A stretch of DNA of 59,124 bases from an uncultured Planctomyces sp. (GTDB taxonomy: Bacteria; Planctomycetota; Planctomycetia; Planctomycetales; Planctomycetaceae): positions 1 to 59,124 of the forward strand of contig CALGTK010000077.1 of assembly GCA_937904325.1 (NCBI GenBank), written 5' to 3'. The position numbers were made by a program, and so were the translations under genes. The number at the start of each line of letters is the position of its first letter. Positions within the stretch are counted from its first letter, which is position 1. The notes below the pieces were generated by a model. That model worked only from the letters and a program-made list of their open reading frames with translations, did no database searches and was not told the origin of the DNA. Positions 27,250 through 34,476 of the stretch are shown in pieces.

Positions 27250-27981
27250 TCAGTCGTTTCCTTTGACGATTCCGACACGAATCTTCTGCATGCCAGTTTC
27301 ATTCGAGGCGTCAATTACCTTCGCCAGAGTGTCATGCAGCGAGTTCTCGTGAGCCGTAATCAAGACTTCGGTCATCCGCTTTGATCTCATAATGTCTGCT
27401 AAGCGAGTTGGGTCGCTGAGCGGTTCGTCGTCAACGGAGATCACATCTCGAGAATCGATATGGACGAGAATCGAGTTCTCTTCCATATCTTTGATCGTCT
27501 GAGACTGGGATGCGCCGCTTTCATCGGGATTCGGAGGTGGGACTTCAAGCGTTTTCTGGATGCTGAAAGATGCGGTGATCATGAAGAAAACCAGCAACAG
27601 GAAGGTGACGTCCACCATCGGCGTCAGGTCCATTTCTTCGTCATCGCCGGCACGTCCACCGCCCCAGGTGTCATCTTCATCTTCGTCGTCATCTTCCGCG
27701 AACAATTCATCTGGCAGTGGTACTGTGGGAACTGGTGCTGATTCGTCTTCTTCGAGAGCTTGTTCAAACTCAAGGACGGACGCGAGGTCATCTTCATCGT
27801 TGTCCCTCGAATTGAAATCTTCTTCTTCGTTTATTACCGATGATTTTTCGTCTGCTTTGGGCTCTACTTCGGGGATTCGCATTTTGGCATCGCACTTCTG
27901 ACAGCGCAGCGACGTTCCTGCTTTCTTGCTGGCAATGCTGTATGCCTGACGGCACTTTGGGCATCGAAACTTAATTGGCAT
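27250..27981 (-). CDS. exbD: ExbD/TolR family protein with N-terminal zinc ribbon
   Basis: A 243-residue protein. Residues 1-40 form a zinc ribbon of the MJ0042 type with two CxxC knuckles (FRCPKCRQAY and LRCQKCDAKM). An acidic linker (about 45-115) follows, then the ExbD membrane segment MDLTPMVDVTFLLLVFFMIT with the proton-carrying aspartate, and a periplasmic domain ending near VRIGIVKG-like residues (MQKIRVGIVKGND). ExbD works with ExbB to convert proton flow into periplasmic motion. A metal-binding cytoplasmic domain on ExbD is unusual. It begins 13 bases after the preceding exbD stop. Confidence 0.92.
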   Translation of the reverse strand: MPIKFRCPKCRQAYSIASKKAGTSLRCQKCDAKMRIPEVEPKADEKSSVINEEEDFNSRDNDEDDLASVLEFEQALEEDESAPVPTVPLPDELFAEDDDEDEDDTWGGGRAGDDEEMDLTPMVDVTFLLLVFFMITASFSIQKTLEVPPPNPDESGASQSQTIKDMEENSILVHIDSRDVISVDDEPLSDPTRLADIMRSKRMTEVLITAHENSLHDTLAKVIDASNETGMQKIRVGIVKGND

Positions 27982-27993
27982 CCGAATCGTTCC

Positions 27994-28446
27994 CTACTGT
28001 GGATTTTGGACGCCAATGGCGAATTTCAAACCGTCGATGTCAGCCAGAACTTTCAGGACTTCCTGGACTCTTCCTTCTTTTACGTCGCGTTCAGCCTTAA
28101 TGATGACGAGCTCTTTACCCTCGTTGAATCCAGCTTGCACGTGTCGGCGCACGAGATCGAGGTTCACAATTTCTTCGCCGCCTGGATCGTCTCCCAGAAT
28201 GACGCGACCAGTTCCACCGGCCTCGTCTGCAACAACTGACACAATCGTGGCCTTGTTTGTATCCACGCCGACACCGTGCTCGACTGGCGGGACGTTTGCC
28301 GCCTTCTGGTCATCCATCGTTGATGTAACCATGAAAAAGATCAGCAGAAGAAACACGACATCGATCATCGGAGTGATGTCGAGGTCGGCGTCTTCGTTCT
28401 TCTTTTTCTTGATACCGGCGTTACCGCCCAGCGAACCTTTCGCCAT
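27994..28446 (-). CDS. exbD: ExbD/TolR family biopolymer transport protein
   Basis: A 150-residue ExbD/TolR protein of normal length. A basic N-terminus (GIKKKKNEDA) precedes the membrane segment DLDITPMIDVVFLLLIFFMV with the essential aspartate. The periplasmic domain includes VDLN-like and LVIIKAERDVKEGRVQEVLK elements, typical of the family. The start lies two bases before the exbB stop region, with GGGAG just upstream, so coupling to exbB is likely. This is the first of two exbD genes in tandem. Confidence 0.94.
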   Translation of the reverse strand: MAKGSLGGNAGIKKKKNEDADLDITPMIDVVFLLLIFFMVTSTMDDQKAANVPPVEHGVGVDTNKATIVSVVADEAGGTGRVILGDDPGGEEIVNLDLVRRHVQAGFNEGKELVIIKAERDVKEGRVQEVLKVLADIDGLKFAIGVQNPQ

Positions 28447-28448
28447 GC

Positions 28449-29111
28449 TCAGCGTCTCCCGGTTTTGGCAACAGCAGCTTCAAGGTCTTCCAGGAAAACA
28501 CCGAGGTACTGTTGCACTTCGTCCTGTAGTTTGCCGATCCGAACGTTGATCCATGCGCCTCCCATGACCAACGGAATTGCGATGATCAGTCCCATTGCTG
28601 TAGTGAAGAGTGCGAAACTGATGTCGCCGGCCAGAGCGCTCGGGTCGGTTCCGCCTTTTGCTGCTCCAGCAATTTTCCCGAACGCCTGGATCATGCCTGT
28701 CACTGTGCCAAGGAGCCCCAGCATCGGAGCCGTTTTTACGACGGTATTGATCCACGACATGCGGTAGTCGAGGTCGGCCTGAATTTCTCGGTCGAAGTGT
28801 TCACCCATCGTCTTGCGAATCTTGTTAACCGGTCGCTGACGATTCGCCAATCCAACCATGATCAACTGTGGGATGGCCTTTGCCCAGTAACCTGGGGAGT
28901 CGCAGAGATCTGCAGCTTCCTCGAAATTCTGACTATTCATGCTGTCGCGAATTCCGTCCAGGAATTCTTCAGCGGCGGCGGGGCCTTTGAATCGCTTCTG
29001 GCCGATTCGCCGAGCGAGCAGAATAACGGTAAAAACACCATAAAGAGCAACGCCCGCCATAGAGGCGTAAATTCCGTTGCCGATCCAACCAAGAATTTGA
29101 GTTAGTTCCAT
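28449..29111 (-). CDS. exbB: MotA/TolQ/ExbB family proton channel protein
   Basis: A 220-residue ExbB/TolQ protein. Three membrane helices are visible: near residues 12-34 (IYASMAGVALYGVFTVILLA), 118-140 (APMLGLLGTVTGMIQAFGKI) and 160-182 (FALFTTAMGLIIAIPLVMGG). The GLLGTVTGMI and FALFTTAMGL motifs with conserved Thr residues are the family signature of the proton path. It is immediately followed by exbD, the usual channel partner. Confidence 0.94.
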   Translation of the reverse strand: MELTQILGWIGNGIYASMAGVALYGVFTVILLARRIGQKRFKGPAAAEEFLDGIRDSMNSQNFEEAADLCDSPGYWAKAIPQLIMVGLANRQRPVNKIRKTMGEHFDREIQADLDYRMSWINTVVKTAPMLGLLGTVTGMIQAFGKIAGAAKGGTDPSALAGDISFALFTTAMGLIIAIPLVMGGAWINVRIGKLQDEVQQYLGVFLEDLEAAVAKTGRR

Positions 29112-29184
29112 TTCGGTCCATCAATACTGCTGTAACTGAATACGGCTGATGCAAATTTCCAGGCGAAGGAATGCCTGGCTTCGA

Positions 29185-30090
29185 TCAGCGGGAAAGGTAC
29201 GACTGACTGGTGACGACAAACTTGTATCCGGGGCCGTCTTTCCTGACCGCGAAATACGTGCTTCGGATTTCTGTCGACTTGCGGTTTCGATAAGCCACTT
29301 CGGTGCGAGCAAGTAACTGCTCGGTTTCGGAAGCGTAAAAATGCATCAGCATTGCTGTTTCGGGATTGGCAACGCCTGACTTCTTAAAGAGAGAAGCGTC
29401 GGCCTTCTTTCGTGAACCACCCCGCCACGTCATGTAAAGGCGATCTTCGCCTTTGCCAGTCTGGACGACTCGCTGAGCAGGTCGTGGTTTCGACATCTCT
29501 TTGATGAATACTAAGCGTCCATCTTTGAACAAAGCCCCCAGCTCAATATTGAAGAAGTCGAGCTGCTTGGCGTAAGTCTCAAGGTCTCCGTCATCAAACT
29601 TGATCCGCCAGCGTTGCTCGCGGCCGATTCCACCCTTTCCGCCCCCCCCCATTCCGAGCGGCCGCCCTCCAGTTCCGGATGCACTGCCAACCTGTCCTGA
29701 GTTAGCAGACTGATCAGACTTAATCGTCTCAACTTCCTGGCTGGCTGAATCGGAGAGTTCGACGATAGTTTCCAGCATCTCCTGAATCTGGGTCTCCTCT
29801 TCCACAGATTCGGCGATCGCCGGGTCAGGAACCTCTTCTTCGGGAGATTCCAGCTCAATCGTCTCGTCGGGGCTGCCGTCTTCGAAGCCGCCGGGCATCT
29901 CGACAATTTCGAAAGGCACTGGTTCTGGGGGGGCCGGAATCCGGTTTGTGAACCAGACTGCGACCAACAGCGCCGTCAGCCCGAGCAAACCTGCGACAGC
30001 AGCAATCATCCCAGCCGACGCTTTGTCGTACTGAGTGGTCCCCATCACCGGCTGTGGAGGGGCGTCAACTGTCGGAGGCGCTTGAGACAT
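29185..30090 (-). CDS. TonB-like single-pass membrane protein, first gene of the envelope operon
   Basis: A 301-residue protein with one membrane helix near residues 28-48 (MIAAVAGLLGLTALLVAVWF), then a proline- and acid-rich stretch (RIPAPPEPVPFEIVEMPGG; SPEEEVPDPAI) resembling a TonB/TolA spacer. A Gly-rich patch follows (RPLGMGGGGKGGIGREQ) and then a globular C-terminal domain of about 140 residues with no motif I know (KFDDGDLETYAKQLDFFNIE). The position directly ahead of exbB, exbD, exbD supports a TonB-like energy-transducer role, but no canonical TonB C-terminal YP motif is seen. Its coding strand contains a run of nine G's at 29642-29650. Confidence 0.85.
   Translation of the reverse strand: MSQAPPTVDAPPQPVMGTTQYDKASAGMIAAVAGLLGLTALLVAVWFTNRIPAPPEPVPFEIVEMPGGFEDGSPDETIELESPEEEVPDPAIAESVEEETQIQEMLETIVELSDSASQEVETIKSDQSANSGQVGSASGTGGRPLGMGGGGKGGIGREQRWRIKFDDGDLETYAKQLDFFNIELGALFKDGRLVFIKEMSKPRPAQRVVQTGKGEDRLYMTWRGGSRKKADASLFKKSGVANPETAMLMHFYASETEQLLARTEVAYRNRKSTEIRSTYFAVRKDGPGYKFVVTSQSYLSR
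29642..29650 (-). repeat. Nine-base G homopolymer inside a coding region
   Basis: The minus strand has G9 within the Gly-rich patch of the TonB-like protein. Runs of this length are prone to slippage; a one-base change would truncate the protein before its C-terminal domain. It could equally be an assembly-sensitive position. Confidence 0.8.
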
Positions 30091-30463
30091 GGACCGTGCA
30101 GACTCCAGTGGCAGGTGTCACGAACGTTGTGCGTTACTCATTATTTTTAAAAGCATACTCTGGACAGAATTCTGATCAACAGCACAAAGTCTGCTGGCAA
30201 GAAATGCCGAACATCCAGGTTTTGGCCAATCGGAGATGATTTAGCTGAGAGCTGGGAATTCGCGAGTTCCAAAGATCGGTCAGCTCTCGGAACCAGTCTT
30301 TCCTGAACGGAAAGAAAATATCAGACAAGGTCGAACATCGTATTTCTCCAATTTGCCCCTGTCAACGACCGCTGAACGGACGAAACATCCGAACTCTGAA
30401 AGCGGTCCTCTACTGAAAGCTGCGACTCCAGATTCTCGATAGTGAGTGTTCATTAGCTGGGCG
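30091..30463 (-). other. Non-coding interval with nested inverted repeats upstream of the envelope operon
   Basis: No gene is seen in these 373 bases. At 30247-30288 an outer stem (GAGAGCTG and CAGCTCTC, extendable by two to three pairs) encloses an inner stem GGAA-8 bases-TTCC. Eight bases further a second perfect hairpin occurs, TCTTTCC-tgaac-GGAAAGA (30297-30315). Both lie between the DUF167 gene stop (30464) and the operon start (30090). They could be a 3' processing or termination structure, an operon leader, or a small RNA. No T-run follows either hairpin on the minus strand. Confidence 0.45.
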
Positions 30464-30763
30464 TCATGACTTCAGTGGCGCTTGTGATCGATTGTTCAAT
30501 TTCGTGAATTCAAGACCGGTGACGATAAACGACTTGTGGGTTAATCTCGCGTCGCTGTTGAGATCAACCTGAGAATTGTTAAGACCAGGCTCCAAAGCAA
30601 TCACTCTGGCCAGAGCTGTATTTGCCTTCCGTTTTTCTGCTGCTTGCGTGACCGAAAATTTCAATGCTCCGTCATGCTCACTGGCGATGCCGTTTTTTCT
30701 GGCACCAGCTTGCGCTTTGACGAGTAGCAGGATACCCTCGTCGGTCTGCACCGGAGTGATCAC
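30464..30763 (-). CDS. DUF167 (YggU) family protein
   Basis: A 99-residue member of the DUF167/YggU family, small cytoplasmic proteins of unknown function. The conserved elements are KAQAGARKNGIASEHDGALK, EKRKANTALARVIA and NNSQVDLNSDARLTHKSFIV, at the expected spacing. The start is a GTG at 30763 with no ATG nearby; GGAG occurs about 14 bases upstream, which is rather far. It follows uppP after 36 bases on the same strand and could be co-transcribed with it. Confidence 0.88.
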   Translation of the reverse strand: MITPVQTDEGILLLVKAQAGARKNGIASEHDGALKFSVTQAAEKRKANTALARVIALEPGLNNSQVDLNSDARLTHKSFIVTGLEFTKLNNRSQAPLKS

Positions 30764-30799
30764 GAAAGACCATGCTCCAGTAAGAACTCAAGTTACGTT

Positions 30800-31609
30800 T
30801 TATTGAGAGATCGAGGTGACTGACTCAATCAATTGCCAGCAGATTGTCGCGGTGCCGACCGCGACGCAGTAGTACGAGAACCAATACAGTCGGCCTTTGG
30901 CAATTAGAGCAACCAGCCATCGAAGAGTCAGTAAACCCACGACGAACGCAGTAATTCCGCCGACAACCAGTGGCACTGGATCACCGATGATCAGGTCACC
31001 GAAAATGACATCCTTTGCTTCAAGCAGCACCGCGCCACCGATGACTGGAACGGCCATCAAAAATGAAAACGCAGCAGCAGCTTCTCGCTTCAGTCCCAGC
31101 GCCAGTCCGCTCGAAATTGTACTTCCCGACCGAGAAATTCCAGGCACCAAAGCCGCCGCCTGAAAACAGCCGATCGCCAGTGCTTTGCCAAACGAAAGCT
31201 GGTTATAGTCCAGTTCGTTTCGTTCGAGCTTCTGCCCGCCGACCAGCAGGGCTGCTGTCACAAAAAGGGCGATGCCCGCGATAAGTGGAGTTGCAAACAC
31301 TTCGGCAAACAGGTCTTTTGCAAATACGCCAAGCAGTCCAGCTGGTACAGAAGCCAGCACAATTAACAGACAGACTCTGGGCTGCAGACGAAGTTTTAGA
31401 AGCTCGTTCCGATAGACGATCAAAATCGAAAACAACGTGCCCGCATGCAGCACGACGTTCATCAACAGTTTGCTCGCGGCGTCGCTTTCCGTGCCGGCAG
31501 ACTGATCGAGTATTGCTCCGACAATTACAAGATGCCCCGACGAGCTGATCGGCAGAAATTCGCCGACCCCCTGCACGATGCCGAGAATGATTGCTTGTAG
31601 GATTTCCAT
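30800..31609 (-). CDS. uppP: Undecaprenyl-diphosphatase (UppP/BacA)
   Basis: A 269-residue integral membrane enzyme that removes a phosphate from undecaprenyl diphosphate so the lipid carrier can be reused in cell wall and surface glycan synthesis. Both signatures are present: GVGEFLPISSSGHLVIVG near the N-terminus and ALVPGISRSGSTISSGLALG in the middle. Several hydrophobic helices follow (VGGITAFVVGLLTLRWLVAL). Length is normal for the BacA family. Overexpression of this family gives bacitracin resistance. Confidence 0.96.
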   Translation of the reverse strand: MEILQAIILGIVQGVGEFLPISSSGHLVIVGAILDQSAGTESDAASKLLMNVVLHAGTLFSILIVYRNELLKLRLQPRVCLLIVLASVPAGLLGVFAKDLFAEVFATPLIAGIALFVTAALLVGGQKLERNELDYNQLSFGKALAIGCFQAAALVPGISRSGSTISSGLALGLKREAAAAFSFLMAVPVIGGAVLLEAKDVIFGDLIIGDPVPLVVGGITAFVVGLLTLRWLVALIAKGRLYWFSYYCVAVGTATICWQLIESVTSISQ

Positions 31610-31737
31610 ATCCGAGCGTCCATCCGTGATCGATTTAACTGATGGTCTGCGATGCAGTCTTTGAGAACCCAGCAGTCATCCCTGGCCGGCTATTGATATG
31701 AATGTCGCAAGACATTCCCGCCGTGCAATAACAAATA

Positions 31738-33420
31738 CTAGTCGTTCGAAAGTCGCGCGACCAGTTGCCCGGCCGCGTGGCGAGGATTCTGCGACCGACA
31801 AAGGGCACCACTGATCGCGACGCGCGACCCGCCGGCTTCGATAACGGCGTCGAGATTCGAAACATCGATTCCCCCGATCGGAAACCATGGGAGTTGAATT
31901 TCCGCAGCGACTTTTCGAACGAAGTCGAGTCCTGCAAGTTGGTCGAACGTCTTCGTTCCGGAATTAAAGACTGGGCCGACGCCGATGTAACTCGCCCCGT
32001 CAAGTACAGCATCGCGTGCCTGCTCAATCGAATGCGTCGACACACCAATCAGACAATCAGGGCCAACGATTCTGCGGACGTCGTGAACCCGCAACTCATC
32101 CTGTCCAACGTGGACACCGTCGGCGTCGCTCAGAACTGCGATATCCGGTCGATCATTCATGATCAGCATCACGCCGGCGTCTCGAGTGATGCTGCGGACG
32201 CGTCGAGCGTACTGAAGAAGTTCCTGGTCAGGCATCGATTTTTCCCGAATCTGCACAATTCGGACTGCGCCCGCAATGGCTTCCTTTAAGACATGCTCGA
32301 CGTCGCCTTCGCACTGATCAGAGCTGAGCAGTAAATAGACGTTCCGGTTCTTAAAGTGCTTTCGCGAACTGATAGTTGTAAGAACCGCCTTCTCGATCGT
32401 GTACAGTTTGTAGCGAAGCTGTTCGAGTTGTTGCGGTACGTTGGGTTGAGCTGTCGCCGCGTTCGAAGTCAGTAGCACTTTTGAATATTCCTCAAGAGTG
32501 CGAGTTGCCTCCTGAACTCGTTTCAGGCTTGCCTTAGCAACGGACAGTGCATCGGAACGAACCATCTCGGCCGCGGTCGCAATTTGAGTGCCGACATCTG
32601 CTCGCGTGTTTCGTGATCCGACCAGAGACTCGCTGTTGATATCCTGCAATGCCGCACGCAATTGATGACGCGCCGATTTCAACAGCTCGGAAAGATGGCC
32701 GTCGTCCAGAGCGAAGCGGACATAATCTTCGACAACTCTTAGACCTTCTTTCGCTCGATTGGCTGATGCGTCGAGAATGCGCAGCACGGTTGCTCGTTCT
32801 CTCGATGTCTCGGCCTGCAGATTGATTTCGAACGAAACGGGCATAGGCTCAGCAAGCAACGTTGGTTGGTTGGGACCAGGTTTGAACGACTCTGTCGAGA
32901 CGCCAAACTCAAAGAGGAACGCCGAAATGTTTTTGTCTGTGGCGACGATTGCAGCCAGAAAATGCAGACTGGAAGTCTCTACGTCTCGACCTTCCATGCG
33001 AGCGGCCTGTCGGGCATGTTGATGCACTTCGTCCAGTAATTCGTTTTCTGGTAGAGCATCGCCCTCTCTTGGAGTATTGCCGGCATTTGCGTGTTCGAAT
33101 ACTGCGGCCACATCACGAGTTAAAGCGGCGATCGGGTCATCGGCAGACTTGTTGCTTGCCGATCCCTTTGCTTCAGTCTCGGTCGATTTGGAGTCGCAAC
33201 GCTGTTTCCTGGGAGTCTCGCCGTTCCAGATGTCACGCTGTTCGATATGCAACTGAGTGACGCCGGCAAGTTCGAGCAACTCAAACGCTTTTGACTCTTC
33301 TTCAAGCAGTGCCCACAGCAGATGAGCAGGCAGCACTTCCGAGTGTCCCCACGTCGTGGCTTGCTGTCTTGCAACTTCGACGGCTCGACGGCTGCCTTCA
33401 GTCAGACTCGTGCCCTGCAT
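31738..33420 (-). CDS. thiE: Thiamine phosphate synthase with N-terminal Clp_N-like domain
   Basis: A 560-residue fusion protein. Residues about 1-165 resemble the double Clp N-terminal repeat of ClpA/ClpC proteins (GSRRAVEVARQQATTWGHSE, LPAHLLWALLEEE; then LLDEVHQHARQAARMEGRDV). Residues about 205-345 match the helical domain found N-terminal to ThiE in some bacteria (RILDASANRAKEGLRVVEDY). The C-terminal 200 residues are a full ThiE barrel joining the pyrimidine and thiazole halves of thiamine: VRIVQIREKSMPDQEL, MLIMNDRPDIAVLSDADGVH, IGVSTHSIEQA, YIGVGPVFNSGTK, FPIGGID. Catalysis looks intact. The Clp_N fusion is odd and might couple the enzyme to an adaptor or Clp ATPase. Confidence 0.93.
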   Translation of the reverse strand: MQGTSLTEGSRRAVEVARQQATTWGHSEVLPAHLLWALLEEESKAFELLELAGVTQLHIEQRDIWNGETPRKQRCDSKSTETEAKGSASNKSADDPIAALTRDVAAVFEHANAGNTPREGDALPENELLDEVHQHARQAARMEGRDVETSSLHFLAAIVATDKNISAFLFEFGVSTESFKPGPNQPTLLAEPMPVSFEINLQAETSRERATVLRILDASANRAKEGLRVVEDYVRFALDDGHLSELLKSARHQLRAALQDINSESLVGSRNTRADVGTQIATAAEMVRSDALSVAKASLKRVQEATRTLEEYSKVLLTSNAATAQPNVPQQLEQLRYKLYTIEKAVLTTISSRKHFKNRNVYLLLSSDQCEGDVEHVLKEAIAGAVRIVQIREKSMPDQELLQYARRVRSITRDAGVMLIMNDRPDIAVLSDADGVHVGQDELRVHDVRRIVGPDCLIGVSTHSIEQARDAVLDGASYIGVGPVFNSGTKTFDQLAGLDFVRKVAAEIQLPWFPIGGIDVSNLDAVIEAGGSRVAISGALCRSQNPRHAAGQLVARLSND

Positions 33421-33457
33421 GATGTTTCCTGGCTCACCAGATGTGATTTGTGAATGT

Positions 33458-34360
33458 TTAAGAGCGAGGGGTATTGGCTGCCGCCAGTATCAGTCCCTGG
33501 AGCGGCAGATACGGGCAGGGTGTCGCGTTTGCAAAGTAAGGGATCAGTAGTCGAGATCCGCCTCCGGTCAGCAGGATTTTCGGAGGAGCCTCGTTACCGC
33601 CGTTCGATTTCCGATGATCAGGCAGACGGTTGATCAATTCTCTAACCGCTCCGACCTGTCCCCAGAAGACGCCGCTCATGATGGCTGCCTGAGTATTAGT
33701 TCCGAGGGCCGTGTGGCAGTCTTCGCTCGGCGGCAGATCGAACAACTCGTTCATCGAAATCAGAGGCAGAACTTCCGTGTACTGATTCAGTGCTCGGGCA
33801 CAGAGTGTGAAACCGGGGAGAATCGCGCCCCCGCAGAAAACCCCGGATGAAGATACCAGATCGACAGTTGTCGCGGTTCCGCAGTCAACGATAATTGCCT
33901 CTTCGGCAGGCCTGCGAACGTTATCCGCCGCGACTGCATTCAGCAGTCGGTCCAGGCCGACTCGCTGCGGTTCGTCAACGTCAACAGTGATTGGGAAGGA
34001 TTCCGAGTTTCGAATTACGACAGGCTTCTGAAGCCAGTTCGGCCAGTCACTGACAACCTGGTCAACACCGCGCTGGTTGGATCCAACGATGACACCTTTG
34101 GAACTCGATCCTGTGGACTGGTCATCAAATAATTCGTCCCACGGAACAGGCCTCTTGAGCGGCACAGAACGAAAATTGACACAACGAGGAAGCCCGGGCA
34201 TGTTCAAGTGCTCGGGCTTCGGTGCAATCTTCTCAGAAGTTGTGCGCGAGTAAGCGGTCATCTCGAACAGCCCAACTTTGATGCGGCTGTTCCCAACGTC
34301 GACCGCCAGCCATGAAGTGTCTGATTCTGTGGTCAATGACGTGCTCGCTTGCCTGCTCAA
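33458..34360 (-). CDS. coaX: Type III pantothenate kinase (CoaX)
   Basis: A 300-residue ASKHA-fold kinase that phosphorylates pantothenate in the first step of coenzyme A synthesis. Motifs: the phosphate-binding AVDVGNSRIKVGLFE (Asp21), pantothenate-site VGLDRLLNAVAA, and IIVDCGTATTVDLVSSSG, followed by GGAILPGFTLCARAL. The protein is slightly longer than average (about 255). The frame opens with a TTG (34360); no ATG precedes the first motif, so the start is uncertain, with TTG at residue 9 as an alternative. It is 37 bases upstream of the thiE fusion gene, probably one transcript of cofactor genes. Confidence 0.94.
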   Translation of the reverse strand: MSRQASTSLTTESDTSWLAVDVGNSRIKVGLFEMTAYSRTTSEKIAPKPEHLNMPGLPRCVNFRSVPLKRPVPWDELFDDQSTGSSSKGVIVGSNQRGVDQVVSDWPNWLQKPVVIRNSESFPITVDVDEPQRVGLDRLLNAVAADNVRRPAEEAIIVDCGTATTVDLVSSSGVFCGGAILPGFTLCARALNQYTEVLPLISMNELFDLPPSEDCHTALGTNTQAAIMSGVFWGQVGAVRELINRLPDHRKSNGGNEAPPKILLTGGGSRLLIPYFANATPCPYLPLQGLILAAANTPRS

Positions 34361-34476
34361 TGTCGCTGTTTAAGAGTCTGGAATACTGATCTTCGCAAAT
34401 AATCGCTGATTGGAAAATCGTATTGATTAGCGAAAGTTAGCGTTCAGTCCAGTTTTTTTCGTGACCCGGGAGTTGC

